DNA of 64,000 bases from Hymenobacter psychrophilus (GTDB lineage Bacteria; Bacteroidota; Bacteroidia; Cytophagales; Hymenobacteraceae), in NCBI RefSeq assembly GCF_900107135.1, contig NZ_FNOV01000006.1, positions 62,001-126,000 on the forward strand, written 5' to 3'. Below, piece by piece: positions 42,883 to 51,628 of the stretch (position 1 is the stretch's first letter; the number at the start of each line of letters is the position of its first letter). Made by a program: the position numbers and the translations under genes. Below the pieces are notes generated by a model. The model was not told where the DNA came from. It made no database searches and saw only the letters and a program-made list of their open reading frames with translations.

Positions 42883-43890
42883 CTAATTCCGCTCCGCAAT
42901 GAACTCCTGGTGGGTTTTGAACCACTCCAGCGTCTTCTGCAGACCTTCCTGAATGCGGATCTGGGGCTGGTAGCCGAGCAGGTTGTTGGCCTTGCTGATA
43001 TCGGCCAGGGAGTCGCGGATGTCACCAGCGCGGTCGGGTCCGTACTCGGGTACGATGTTGGAGCCGGCTTCCTGCTTGAGGATGTTGAACAGGTCGTTGA
43101 GGGAAGTGCGGTCGGCCACGGCCACATTGTACACCTGGTTCACGGCCTCCTTGCTGTCGACCAGCGCTGCCTTGATGTTGGCCTGCACGCAGTTTTCCAC
43201 GAACGTGAAGTCGCGGGTCTGGCCCCCGTCGCCGTTCATGCGGGGCGGCCGGCCCTCCAGCACGGCGTCAATAAAGAGCGGAATAACGGCCGCGTAAGCC
43301 CCGTTCGGGTCTTGGCGCGGGCCGAAGATATTGAAGTAGCGCAGGCCAATGATTTCCATGCCGTAGGTCTTGCCGAACACGTCGGCGTAGAGCTCGTTGG
43401 CATATTTGGTCACGGCGTAGGGCGAGAGGGGCTTACCGATGCGGTCCTCCACTTTGGGCAGGGCTTGGTGGTCGCCGTAGGTGGAGCTGGAAGCCGCGTA
43501 CACGAAGCGCTTCACGCCTGCTTCCTTGGCCCCCACCAGCATGTTCACGAAGCCGCCCACGTTCACGTCGTTGCTCGTGATGGGGTCGTTGATGGAACGC
43601 GGCACGGAGCCCAGAGCCGCTTGGTGCAGCACCACATCGATGCCCTGGCAGGCGTCAATGCAGGTCTGCCGGTCCCGGATGTCGCCCTCGATAACGCGCA
43701 AAGCCGGGTTGTTAGCAAACAGCGCCACGTTCTTGCGGAAGCCATTGGAGAAGTTGTCGAGCACGCGCACCTCTTTGGCGCCGTACTTCAACAAGTATTC
43801 CACCAGGTTCGAGCCGATGAAGCCGGCCCCGCCGGTTACGAGGAACGCCAGATCATCAAGCGGCCGGTCGTGGAAAGGAGTTTCGTACAC
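42883..43890 (-). CDS. UDP-N-acetylhexosamine 4-epimerase (WbpP/TviC-like)
   Basis: An NAD-dependent extended SDR, 335 residues. Motifs: FLVTGGAGFIGSNLVEYLL (GxxGxxG), HQAALGSVPRSINDPITSNDVNVGGFVNML and YAASSSTYGDHQALPKVEDRIGKPLSPYAVTKYANELYADVFGKTYG, which is the WbpP/TviC signature (AASSSTYGDHxxLPKVE and SPYAVTKYxNELY). These interconvert UDP-GlcNAc/UDP-GalNAc or their uronic acids. The start is a GTG at 43890 with no in-frame ATG. It pairs with the UDP-HexNAc dehydrogenase at 46977-48275 as TviB/TviC-like partners. Confidence 0.85.
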   Translation of the reverse strand: MYETPFHDRPLDDLAFLVTGGAGFIGSNLVEYLLKYGAKEVRVLDNFSNGFRKNVALFANNPALRVIEGDIRDRQTCIDACQGIDVVLHQAALGSVPRSINDPITSNDVNVGGFVNMLVGAKEAGVKRFVYAASSSTYGDHQALPKVEDRIGKPLSPYAVTKYANELYADVFGKTYGMEIIGLRYFNIFGPRQDPNGAYAAVIPLFIDAVLEGRPPRMNGDGGQTRDFTFVENCVQANIKAALVDSKEAVNQVYNVAVADRTSLNDLFNILKQEAGSNIVPEYGPDRAGDIRDSLADISKANNLLGYQPQIRIQEGLQKTLEWFKTHQEFIAERN

Positions 43891-43981
43891 GAGTTCAATG
43901 TGTTAAGAGGTACAAATATCAATAGAATAATACATATTTAATTAATTGAAAATAAATGGCTTACAATTAATTACATTAAAA

Positions 43982-44473
43982 TTAGTTAACCCGATAGGTA
44001 TTAGGACGTTTATTCTTTTTTATCCCAAGTATGGATTCAGCGGAAGCTATACTTTCATACTCTCCATCTGCGTAGAAAATACCGGTCAAAGAAGAAGAGC
44101 AGCTTATGAGGGAGTTCCTGATTGATCTACTAGATTTAGGCGCTAACAGTATTTTTATTTTAATTCTTTCCTCTTCTTTGTCAGCAAGGGCTTCTATTCC
44201 ATTTATTGATCTACTCGTATTATTTGAAATTGTGATATACTTTATAGGATTAAGATTAGTATCATAAATTGTTTTACATTTAGAGAGTGTGATTTTGGAA
44301 TTGTTTACACTCTCATTTTCTACACTCAACAGAATATCCAGCGAATTATGCGACAATTCATTTGATGTTTGAAATAATTTTGAATTATCAACTTGTGAAT
44401 TATCAGAATCAGCTCTGTTACATCCAAAAGAAAAAATTGCAAAGATGATTAATTTTTTTATTTGACTTTTCAT
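43982..44473 (-). CDS. AT-rich lipoprotein of unknown function
   Basis: A 163-residue predicted lipoprotein (MKSQIKKLIIFAIFSFGCN, lipobox FGC). No family is recognised. The mature part has KCKTIYDTNLNPIKYITISNNTSRSINGI, which reads like a beta-sandwich start, and a second Cys in SLISCSSS. GC content is far below that of the neighbouring sugar genes, as are the flanks 43891-43981 and 44474-44580, so the segment is a likely recent insertion between rfbB and the WbpP-like gene. Expression is not shown. Confidence 0.65.
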   Translation of the reverse strand: MKSQIKKLIIFAIFSFGCNRADSDNSQVDNSKLFQTSNELSHNSLDILLSVENESVNNSKITLSKCKTIYDTNLNPIKYITISNNTSRSINGIEALADKEEERIKIKILLAPKSSRSIRNSLISCSSSLTGIFYADGEYESIASAESILGIKKNKRPNTYRVN

Positions 44474-44583
44474 ATTAACAAATATTAAATATTAAATATT
44501 TAATATTTCATCTAGCAAAAGGTTGGCTTTGCTTTTACCACATTCATCTTATCCTTTACCGCATTTTTTGAATACGGCTCAAA

Positions 44584-44624
44584 CGTCAGTATTAGAGCTG
44601 TTTCAACAAGCTCTAATACTGACG
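44584..44624 (-). terminator. Hairpin after rfbB
   Basis: Arms CGTCAGTATTAGAGCT (44584-44599) and AGCTCTAATACTGACG (44609-44624), exact complements, 11 bases past the rfbB stop on the minus strand. Confidence 0.7.
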
Positions 44625-44635
44625 CTCTTTCTGGC

Positions 44636-45688
44636 CTAGCGGTTGTACTGTTTCTGGTAGTAATCCTGGTAGGCGCCGCTGGTCACGTTGTTGAGCCAGG
44701 ATTCGTTTTCGAGGTACCAGTCGACAGTCTGACGCAGGCCCTGCTCGAACGTAACGGACGGTTTCCAACCCAGCTCGTTCATGATCTTGCTCGAATCAAT
44801 GGCGTAGCGCAAATCGTGGCCGGCGCGGTCGGTTACAAACTTGATAAGTTGGCGGGAGGTGCCTTGCACCTTGCCTGTTTTCTCATCCAGCGTGTCGCAG
44901 AGCAGGTGAATCAGCTCCAAATTGGCCCACTCATTTACGCCGCCGATGTTGTAAGTTTCGCCCACGGTGCCCTTGTGGAACACGGCATCAATGGCGGTGG
45001 CATGGTCTTTCACGAACAGCCAGTCGCGCACGTTTTCACCCTTGCCGTACACCGGAATGGCCTCGCCGTGCTGAATGCGGTGGATGGCCAGCGGAATCAG
45101 CTTCTCGGGGAAGTGGTTGGGGCCGTAGTTGTTGGAGCAGTTGCTCAGCTTGATGGGCATGTGGTAGGTGTGGTGCCAGGCCCGCACGAAGTGGTCGGAA
45201 GCCGCCTTGCTGGCCGAGTAGGGCGAGCGGGGGTCGTAACTGGTGTCCTCGGTGAACATTTCGGGGCCGAAATCCAGCGAGCCGTACACCTCGTCGGTGC
45301 TCACGTGGTAGAACACCTTGCCCTCGTAGCCCAGCGGCTTCCACAGGTTTTTGGCGGCGTTCAGCAGATGCACAGTACCCAGCACGTTGGTCTTCACGAA
45401 AGCCAGCGGGTCGGTAATGCTACGGTCTACGTGGCTCTCAGCGGCCAAATGAATCACGGCGTCGGGCTCCTCACGGGCGAACAGCTCGTCCACAAAGGCC
45501 TGGTCGGTGATGTCACCTTTTACCAGGCGGTAGTTAGGCGCGGTTTCCACGTCGCGCAGGTTCTCCAAGTTGCCGGCATAGGTCAGCGCATCCAGGTTCA
45601 GAATCTGGTACTCCGGGTACTTGGTCACGAACAGGCGCACCACGTGCGACCCGATGAAGCCGGCCCCGCCGGTGATGATGATTTTCAT
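44636..45688 (-). CDS. rfbB: dTDP-glucose 4,6-dehydratase
   Basis: Converts dTDP-glucose to dTDP-4-keto-6-deoxyglucose using bound NAD. The 350-residue protein is a full-length RfbB: IIITGGAGFIGSHVVRLFV, AAESHVDRSITDPLAFVKTNVLGTVHLL, YHVSTDEVYGSL (catalytic DE), YSASKAASDHFVRAWHHTY (YxxxK), NCSNNYGPNHFPEKLIPL, and YGKGENVRDWLFVKDHATAI. It follows rfbA in the pathway; rmlC and rmlD are absent from this window, so the end sugar is not fixed. Confidence 0.97.
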   Translation of the reverse strand: MKIIITGGAGFIGSHVVRLFVTKYPEYQILNLDALTYAGNLENLRDVETAPNYRLVKGDITDQAFVDELFAREEPDAVIHLAAESHVDRSITDPLAFVKTNVLGTVHLLNAAKNLWKPLGYEGKVFYHVSTDEVYGSLDFGPEMFTEDTSYDPRSPYSASKAASDHFVRAWHHTYHMPIKLSNCSNNYGPNHFPEKLIPLAIHRIQHGEAIPVYGKGENVRDWLFVKDHATAIDAVFHKGTVGETYNIGGVNEWANLELIHLLCDTLDEKTGKVQGTSRQLIKFVTDRAGHDLRYAIDSSKIMNELGWKPSVTFEQGLRQTVDWYLENESWLNNVTSGAYQDYYQKQYNR

Positions 45689-45710
45689 GGTCTTATTGAT
45701 TTATAGAACG

Positions 45711-45844
45711 GTGTCATGCTGAGCGAAGGCGGAGCCGTAGTCGAAGCATCTCGCGTGCAGGCTCTGCAATGGTAACAAAACGACAGAGTTACTACTGCAC
45801 GCGAGATGCTTCGACTACGGCTCCGCCTTCGCTCAGCATGACAC
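45711..45844. repeat. GTCATGCTGAGC-family palindrome
   Basis: Arms of about 48 bases: GTGTCATGCTGAGCGAAGGC, GGAGCCGTAGTCGAAGCAT and further, perfectly mirrored before a loop. It begins 13 bases past the galE stop and sits before the rfbB start on the minus strand. Confidence 0.85.
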
Positions 45845-45856
45845 ATCCTTTTTCAT

Positions 45857-46876
45857 TTATTTACCTAAAGCAAGCTGCCACTTCCAGGAACTGGCCAGCG
45901 CCTCTTCAAGGGAAGTGGAGGTCTGGAAACCAAGGGTTTCCACCGACTTGGTGACGTCGGCGTAGATGGCCGGTACGTCGCCGGCGCGGGCCGGGCCAAT
46001 TTTGTAGTTGAGCTTGACGCCCGTGGCCCGCTCGAAAGCCTGCACCACTTCCAGCACCGAGTTGCCGCGGCCGGTACCCACGTTGAAGGTTTCTACCGTG
46101 TCACCCTGCTGGTCGAGCAAGCGCTGCACGGCCACCACATGCGCCTTGGCCAGATCCACCACGTGCACGTAGTCGCGGATGTTGGTACCATCGGGCGTGT
46201 CGTACGTGTCGCCGTTCACGGTTAGCTGCTCGCGGATACCGGCGGCCGTCTGCGTCACGTACGGAATCAGGTTTTGAGGCACGCCCAACGGTAGCTCCCC
46301 AATCTTAGCCGAAGCGTGCGCCCCGATGGGGTTGAAGTAGCGCAGCAGAATGGTACGCAGCGTGTTACCCGGCGCGGCAGCCACGTCGCGCAGGATATCC
46401 TCGCACATCTGTTTGGTAGCGCCGTAGGGCGAGCTGGCCGTTTTGGTGGGCGTTTGCTCGGTTACGGGCAGCGCGTCGGGCACGCCATATACGGTACAGG
46501 AAGAGGAGAACACTAAGGCTTCCACGCCGAACTCGCGCATCACCGTCAGCAGCGTCAGCAAGGAGCCCACGTTGTTCTGGTAGTACTCCAGCGGCTTTTC
46601 CAGCGACTCGCCCACAGCTTTGTAGGCTGCAAAGTGAATGACACCGCGCAGGCTGCCTTCCTCGGCAAACACGGCGCGCAACGCCTCCGCATCATTACAG
46701 TCGATGCGGTGCAGCGGCACTTTCACCCCCAGAATTTCCTCCACGCCAGCCAGGGCCGACTCTTGGGAGTTGACGAAGTTATCCACAATGACCGGCTGAA
46801 AACCGGCCTGATACAACTCAACCACCGCGTGCGAACCAATGTAGCCTGCTCCGCCCGTTACCAGTATCTTTTGCAT
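45857..46876 (-). CDS. galE: UDP-glucose 4-epimerase
   Basis: Interconverts UDP-glucose and UDP-galactose. The 339-residue protein has the full GalE pattern: ILVTGGAGYIGSHAVVELYQAG, VIHFAAYKAVGESLEKPLEYYQNNV, VFSSSCTVYGVPDALPVTE, SPYGATKQMCEDIL (YxxxK), LRYFNPIGAHASAKIGE and PDGTNIRDYVHVVDLAKAHV. It lies in the sugar-nucleotide cluster and is bracketed by palindromes on both sides. Confidence 0.96.
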   Translation of the reverse strand: MQKILVTGGAGYIGSHAVVELYQAGFQPVIVDNFVNSQESALAGVEEILGVKVPLHRIDCNDAEALRAVFAEEGSLRGVIHFAAYKAVGESLEKPLEYYQNNVGSLLTLLTVMREFGVEALVFSSSCTVYGVPDALPVTEQTPTKTASSPYGATKQMCEDILRDVAAAPGNTLRTILLRYFNPIGAHASAKIGELPLGVPQNLIPYVTQTAAGIREQLTVNGDTYDTPDGTNIRDYVHVVDLAKAHVVAVQRLLDQQGDTVETFNVGTGRGNSVLEVVQAFERATGVKLNYKIGPARAGDVPAIYADVTKSVETLGFQTSTSLEEALASSWKWQLALGK

Positions 46877-46881
46877 TGTCT

Positions 46882-46970
46882 TTAGCTGTTAGCTGAGAGC
46901 TCTTAGCTGTTGGCTTATCGGCTGGGCCTCCCCACGGAAGCTAACAGCCGATAGCTCTCAGCTAACAGCT
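46882..46970. repeat. Heptamer-type inverted repeat
   Basis: Left arm 46882-46916 (TTAGCTGTTAGCTGAGAGC and more) pairs with right arm 46938-46970 (AAGCTAACAGCCGATAGC and more). The right arm ends 6 bases before the stop of the dehydrogenase gene. Confidence 0.82.
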
Positions 46971-46976
46971 GAATAT

Positions 46977-48275
46977 TTACAGGCTCCAGTACTGCATTTC
47001 CTGCACCTTGCCGCGGAACAGGCCCTTGATGTCGACCAGCACGGCATTGTCCGACGTGATGGACTGGAAGTAGGCTTCGTCGTGCTCGGTGTAGGGTTGG
47101 TGGCTCACGGCCACCACTACGGCGTCGTAGTCGGTACGCACGTCGGCGGCGGGCGTCAGGCGGAAGCCGTACTCGTGAAACAGCTCGTCGGAGTCAGCGT
47201 GCGGGTCTACAATGTCCACATTCACCGAGAAGTTCTTCAACTCCTGAATCACATCGGCGACTTTGGAGTTGCGAATGTCTTCCACGTTTTCCTTGAAGGT
47301 CGCGCCCATTACCAGCACGCGGCTCTTGGCCACGTCCTTGCCCTTCTTGATAATCATCTGCACGGTTTTGCGCGCGATGTAGGCGCCCATGTTGTCGTTG
47401 GTGGTGCGGCCACTCAGAATCACCTTGGCATCGTAGCCCAGCTCCTTGGCCTTGTAGGTAAGGTAGTACGGGTCGACGCCGATGCAGTGGCCACCCACCA
47501 GACCGGGCGAGAACTTCAGGAAATTCCACTTCGTACCGGCTGCTTCCAGCACCTCGTAAGTGTTGATGTTCATGCGGTCGAAAATCATCGACAGCTCGTT
47601 CATCAGCGCAATGTTCACGTCGCGCTGGGTGTTTTCGATGATTTTAGCGGCCTCGGCCACCTTGATGCTGCTGGCCCGGTGTACGCCGGCTTTTACCACC
47701 AGCTCGTAGGTTTTGGCAATGTCCTCCAGCGACTCGGCGTCGCAGCCAGCTACCACCTTCACGATGCTGCTGAGCGTGTGCTCCTTGTCGCCGGGGTTGA
47801 TGCGCTCGGGTGAGTAGCCCACCTTGAAGTCGCCGTTGGCGAAGCTCAGTCCGGAGTGTTTTTCCATCACTGGAATACAGTCGTCCTCGGTGCAGCCGGG
47901 ATATACAGTGCTTTCGAACACCACATAGTCTCCCTTTTTCAGCACCTTGCCCACCGACGACGACGCGCCGAGTAGCGGCCGCAGGTCGGGCTGGGCGTGC
48001 TCGTCGATGGGCGTGGGCACGGCGACAATGAAGAACGTGGCCTCGCGCAGCACGTCGAGCGAGTCAGTGAAGGCAATGTCGCAACCGTCGAAATCGGCGG
48101 CCACCAGTTCGCCGCTCGGGTCCACGTGGTTGCGCATCATCTCCACCCGCTTGGCGTTGATATCGAAGCCAATAACCTCGATTTTGCGGGCAAACTCCAG
48201 CGCAATGGGCAGGCCCACGTACCCGAGGCCGATAACGGCCAGCTTGGCCTGCTTGTTAACTAGTTGGTCGTACAC
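46977..48275 (-). CDS. UDP-N-acetylhexosamine 6-dehydrogenase (WbpO/TviB/WbpA-like)
   Basis: A 432-residue member of the UDP-glucose/GDP-mannose dehydrogenase family that oxidises C6 of a UDP-HexNAc to the uronic acid. Motifs: LAVIGLGYVGLPIALEFA (GxGYVGLP), VAVPTPID, ESTVYPGCTEDDCIPVME (an amino-sugar-type motif), GYSPERINPGDKEHTL (diagnostic for the TviB/WbpA group), KIIENTQRDVNIALMNE and LVGGHCIGVDPYYLTYKA (catalytic-site Cys in GGHCIGVDPYY). The start is GTG 48275. It would supply uronic acid to the WbpP-like epimerase or the acetyltransferase next to it. Confidence 0.9.
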   Translation of the reverse strand: MYDQLVNKQAKLAVIGLGYVGLPIALEFARKIEVIGFDINAKRVEMMRNHVDPSGELVAADFDGCDIAFTDSLDVLREATFFIVAVPTPIDEHAQPDLRPLLGASSSVGKVLKKGDYVVFESTVYPGCTEDDCIPVMEKHSGLSFANGDFKVGYSPERINPGDKEHTLSSIVKVVAGCDAESLEDIAKTYELVVKAGVHRASSIKVAEAAKIIENTQRDVNIALMNELSMIFDRMNINTYEVLEAAGTKWNFLKFSPGLVGGHCIGVDPYYLTYKAKELGYDAKVILSGRTTNDNMGAYIARKTVQMIIKKGKDVAKSRVLVMGATFKENVEDIRNSKVADVIQELKNFSVNVDIVDPHADSDELFHEYGFRLTPAADVRTDYDAVVVAVSHQPYTEHDEAYFQSITSDNAVLVDIKGLFRGKVQEMQYWSL

Positions 48276-48339
48276 GGTATAGGGTCTTGGGGACTTGAGG
48301 TCTGGAATGAGGTGCTATCTGTTTTTCTGACAACGGGCA

Positions 48340-48936
48340 CTAATTGCTGAGTAGCGAAACGTGGCCATCGGTAAGCTGATACTGCTGCTGGCTTTCGGGG
48401 CAGGTGGCGCGGCCGGCGTCATCGAAGGCCAGCCGGTGACCGTGCGTGCTCATCCAGCCGCGGGAGCGGGCCGGATTACCATACACCAAGGCATAGGGCA
48501 GTACGTCGCGCGTTACTACCGAGCCGGCCCCCACGAAGGCATACTCGCCCAACACCACGCCGCATACCACGGTGCTGTTGGCCCCGATGCTCACGCCTCG
48601 TCCGAGGCGGGTGGGCTGGTAGTGGGCATCACCGCGGCGGGGTACGGCGGCGCGAGGGTTGCGCACGTTGGTAAACACTACGGAAGGGCCCACAAATACG
48701 TCGTCGGCGCACTCTACACCGGCGTAGAGGCTCACGTTGTTCTGTACCTTTACATTACGGCCCAGGCGCACGCCATCGGCTACGAAAACGTTCTGGCCCA
48801 GGTTACAACCTGCGCCCAGCACTGCCCCGGCGCTTACGTGGCAGAAGTGCCAGATGCGGCACCCTGCCCCGATACGACACCCCTCGTCGAGGATGGCAGT
48901 CGGGTGGGCGTAGTAGGCGGGTGGCGTTTCGGGCAT
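48340..48936 (-). CDS. LbH acyltransferase (WbpD/WlbB-like)
   Basis: A 198-residue left-handed beta-helix acetyltransferase. Hexapeptide repeats include ILDEGCRIGAGCRIWHFCHVSAGAVLGAGCNLGQNVFVADGVRLGRNVKVQNNVSLYAGV. The core IWHFCHV, VQNNVSLYAGV, FVGPSVVFTNVRNPRA and VSIGANSTVVCGVVLGEYAFVGAGSVVTRDV matches WbpD/WlbB enzymes that acetylate the 3-amino group of UDP-2-acetamido-3-amino-uronate. It lies 64 bases upstream of the 6-dehydrogenase in the same direction, suggesting a UDP-GlcNAc(3NAc)A-type route; the required aminotransferase and 3-dehydrogenase are absent here. Confidence 0.88.
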   Translation of the reverse strand: MPETPPAYYAHPTAILDEGCRIGAGCRIWHFCHVSAGAVLGAGCNLGQNVFVADGVRLGRNVKVQNNVSLYAGVECADDVFVGPSVVFTNVRNPRAAVPRRGDAHYQPTRLGRGVSIGANSTVVCGVVLGEYAFVGAGSVVTRDVLPYALVYGNPARSRGWMSTHGHRLAFDDAGRATCPESQQQYQLTDGHVSLLSN

Positions 48937-49092
48937 AGGGCAGGCGGGGCCGGCAATAATTGAGCCGGCAAAGGTAAGGCTTTGGGCGGGGAAGTTTTCT
49001 ACCTTAAAAACCTGAGCGGTTTACAGCTCAGCGGGTCAGGCACCGAAAGCAGGTCGCCAAAGGGGCGTCTCATACCCCGGCTGCTCCATTTT

Positions 49093-49968
49093 CTAGCCTG
49101 TAAGTGCCCCCGTCCAGGTGGCTCGCACCAGGCGGGCCCGGCCGAAAATATCCTCGTGGCTTACTACAGCCGCGTAGCCCAGCCCGCGCAACAGCCCCTC
49201 GGTTTCGGCGGCAAACTGCTCGTTGATTTCAAAGTAGAGCACCCCACCGGGCCCCAGCAGCGCCCGGCCCAGTTGGGCAATGCGACGGTAGAACAGCAGC
49301 GGGTCGTGGTTGGGAACGAACAGGGCAGTAGCGGGTTCATAGGCCAGCACATTGGGCCGCATCAGGGCCCGCTCACTCTCCAGCACATAGGGCGGGTTAC
49401 TCACCAGCACATCCAGCGGCCCGGCCAGAACAGGCACGGCAGCCAGAATATCCACCTGCTGAAAATCGATAGTTACGCCGCAGCGCACCGCATTGCGCCG
49501 GGCCACCGCCAGGGCTTCAGCGGATACATCGACGGCCGTGAACCGAGCACCGGGCAGGCGCGCCGCCAGCGCCAGCGGGATGCAGCCCGAGCCAGTGCCC
49601 ACATCCAGCACCTGCAGACCGGTGCGCCCCTCCTGCTGCTCGCGCGCAATCAACTCCACCAACTCCTCCGTTTCAGGGCGCGGAATGAGGGTGGCGGGCG
49701 TTACTTCCAGTTCCAGGCCGGCGAAATGGGCCGTACCCAGCACGTACTGCAGCGGCTCGTGGCGCAGCAGCCGCGCCTGCATTCCGGGCAGCGCAGCCAA
49801 CCGGATGTCTTCCCCAAGCGGCTCATCGGTCCGCGTGCGGCGCTGCAGGGGCGTCAGATCGAGCAGGTGCTCGAGCAGTTGGCCGGTCATAGCCTCGGCT
49901 TCCGGGGTTTCGTAAATTGCCTGCAGGGCGGTGCTAAGGTCGGCGGTGAGTTGGCGGAGCGTGGGCAT
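49093..49968 (-). CDS. prmC: Release factor glutamine methyltransferase PrmC
   Basis: Methylates the GGQ glutamine of peptide release factors. The 291 residues run from MPTLRQLTADLS, an N-terminal helical domain with PLQYVLGTAHFAGLELEVTPATLIPRPETEELVELI, to the SAM domain VLDVGTGSGCIPLALAARLPG and the catalytic motif VSNPPYV (NPPY). The ATG at 49968 is chosen; an in-frame start at 50031 adds a leader with no similarity. It diverges from ribD. Confidence 0.93.
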   Translation of the reverse strand: MPTLRQLTADLSTALQAIYETPEAEAMTGQLLEHLLDLTPLQRRTRTDEPLGEDIRLAALPGMQARLLRHEPLQYVLGTAHFAGLELEVTPATLIPRPETEELVELIAREQQEGRTGLQVLDVGTGSGCIPLALAARLPGARFTAVDVSAEALAVARRNAVRCGVTIDFQQVDILAAVPVLAGPLDVLVSNPPYVLESERALMRPNVLAYEPATALFVPNHDPLLFYRRIAQLGRALLGPGGVLYFEINEQFAAETEGLLRGLGYAAVVSHEDIFGRARLVRATWTGALTG

Positions 49969-50055
49969 GGGGTAAAAGTACGGCCTCTGCCCCGACCACC
50001 GGCCCCATTCAGGCCGGCCGCGTATCTTCACCTCCTACTCCTGCCTTTACCGCTT

Positions 50056-51108
50056 ATGCTTCCGCCTACCCCCGATTTCGACCTGCTGATGATGCGCCGC
50101 GCCCTCGATCTGGCCCGGCTCGGCACCGGATATGCCCGGCCCAACCCGCTGGTGGGCTGCGTTATCACCCACGAAGGCCGCATTATCGGGGAGGGCTGGC
50201 ACCGGCAGTACGGCGGGCCCCACGCCGAAGTAAACGCCATCAATAGCGTTAAGGAGCCCGGGCTACTGCCTGAAAGCCGGGTGTACGTTACGCTCGAACC
50301 ATGCAGCCACCACGGCAAAACGCCCCCCTGCGCCGATTTGCTCATCGCCAGGCAGGTGGCCGAAGTTGTTATCTGTAACCCCGACCCCAACCCACTGGTA
50401 GCCGGCCGGGGTATCGCGAAGATGCGCGAGGCGGGCATTCGGGTAGAAACCGGGGTGCTGGAAGCCGAAGGCCGCTGGCTGAACCGGCGTTTCTTCATGG
50501 CCCAGGAGCAGCAGCGACCTTACGTGGTGCTCAAGTGGGCCGAAACGGCCGATAGTTACCTGGCCGGGCCCTACTATCAGTCGGTGCCCATCAGCGGCGA
50601 GCAGAGCCGGGTTGCGGTGCATCAGTGGCGGGCCGAGGAGCAGGCCATTCTGGTGGGCACGCGCACGGCATTGCACGACAATCCCCGCCTGAATGTGCGC
50701 GAATGGCCCGGACAAAACCCCCTCCGCTTGGTAATCGACAAAAACCTGAGTTTACCGCCCACCCATTCCCTCTTCGACGGCACCCAGCCGACGCTGGTGT
50801 TTACTTACCGCGAGCGGGGCAGCCGCCCCAACGTCGAGTTCATAGTACTTTCGGAAGCCGAGGACCTGTTCCCGCAGATGTTGCGCCACCTGCACCAGCG
50901 GCAGATACAGTCGGTGCTGGTGGAGGGCGGAACCACGGTACTCAACTCGCTGCTCAAAGATGGCCTTTGGGACGAAGCCCGCGTTATTCGGGCCACCAAG
51001 CGACTTGGCGGCGGCGTGCCCGCGCCCAAAATAGGTTTGTGCGGCCTGCACGAGCAGTTCCGGCTGGGCGAGGATGAGGTGTTCGTTTTTCTGAGAGCCG
51101 CTCAATAG
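50056..51108 (+). CDS. ribD: Bifunctional riboflavin biosynthesis protein RibD
   Basis: Carries the deaminase and reductase steps from the GTP cyclohydrolase II product toward riboflavin. The 350 residues show the cytidine-deaminase-type zinc domain: GYARPNPLVGCVIT, GGPHAEVNAI (HAE), VTLEPCSHHGKTPPCADLLI (PCxxxGxxPPC), followed by the RibD C-terminal reductase domain (YVVLKWAETADSYLAG, WRAEEQAILVGTRTALHDNPRLNVR, VLVEGGTTVLNSLL). The ATG at 50056 matches the family; the frame stays open to 48982 across prmC and is not coding. Confidence 0.95.
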   Translation: MLPPTPDFDLLMMRRALDLARLGTGYARPNPLVGCVITHEGRIIGEGWHRQYGGPHAEVNAINSVKEPGLLPESRVYVTLEPCSHHGKTPPCADLLIARQVAEVVICNPDPNPLVAGRGIAKMREAGIRVETGVLEAEGRWLNRRFFMAQEQQRPYVVLKWAETADSYLAGPYYQSVPISGEQSRVAVHQWRAEEQAILVGTRTALHDNPRLNVREWPGQNPLRLVIDKNLSLPPTHSLFDGTQPTLVFTYRERGSRPNVEFIVLSEAEDLFPQMLRHLHQRQIQSVLVEGGTTVLNSLLKDGLWDEARVIRATKRLGGGVPAPKIGLCGLHEQFRLGEDEVFVFLRAAQ

Positions 51109-51200
51109 CTGGTCGTGCTGTAGGAACGGAAATTAAGCCCCGCCCGTCGTGCGCGCAGTCCCAAGCAGTCCCAACTCGTTAGCAGCAATCAGTAGCACAA

Positions 51201-51258
51201 AAGCCCCTGCCGGCCCTCATCCTTAGCAGGAAAAGAGCCGGCAGGGGCTTTGCTTTTT
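51201..51258 (+). terminator. ribD terminator
   Basis: Arms AAGCCCCTGCCGGC (51201-51214) and GCCGGCAGGGGCTT (51237-51250) followed by TGCTTTTT. Separates ribD from the convergent rpmA gene. The 90 bases before it show nothing recognisable. Confidence 0.82.
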
Positions 51259-51263
51259 GAGAC

Positions 51264-51297
51264 GAGCTAACAGCTAATAGCCAGCAGCTAACGGCTC
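51264..51297. repeat. Heptamer CAGCTAA-type repeat after rpmA
   Basis: GAGCTAACAGCTAATAGCC and on to GGCTC: degenerate CAGCTAA units, 6 bases past the rpmA stop. No complementary arm is present nearby, so it is a half-copy of the inverted-repeat type. Confidence 0.75.
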
Positions 51298-51302
51298 AAA
51301 AA

Positions 51303-51620
51303 CTATGCGTTGTCGTGGGCTTCGGCCGAAGCGGGAGCCGAGGTGTGCACCTCCGAGGCAACTACGTCGCCGGCTACTACCGACACGAACGAGCGGTCTT
51401 TGCGGCCCTTGCGGAACTGCACCGTGCCGTCGATCATGGCGAACAGGGTGTGGTCCTTGCCCATACCCACGTTCTGGCCGGGGTGGTGCTTGGTACCGCG
51501 CTGACGCACGATGATGTTGCCGGAAATGATGGACTGACCGCCGAAGATCTTCACGCCCAAGCGCTTGGATTCCGATTCGCGGCCGTTGTTGGAGCTACCT
51601 ACGCCTTTCTTATGTGCCAT
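51303..51620 (-). CDS. rpmA: 50S ribosomal protein L27
   Basis: A 105-residue large-subunit protein near the peptidyl-transferase centre. [61 protein letters not shown] is the standard L27 sequence. It begins directly at MAHKKG, so no cleavable N-terminal extension as in Firmicutes is present. The last 25 residues ([18 protein letters not shown]) are an extra acidic tail. Downstream of rplU in the usual order. Confidence 0.97.
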   Translation of the reverse strand: MAHKKGVGSSNNGRESESKRLGVKIFGGQSIISGNIIVRQRGTKHHPGQNVGMGKDHTLFAMIDGTVQFRKGRKDRSFVSVVAGDVVASEVHTSAPASAEAHDNA

Positions 51621-51628
51621 TTTTTTGG

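Noticed and set aside
48982..50055. Long N-terminal extension of ribD
   Set aside because: The frame runs antisense through prmC; the RibD domain begins at 50056.
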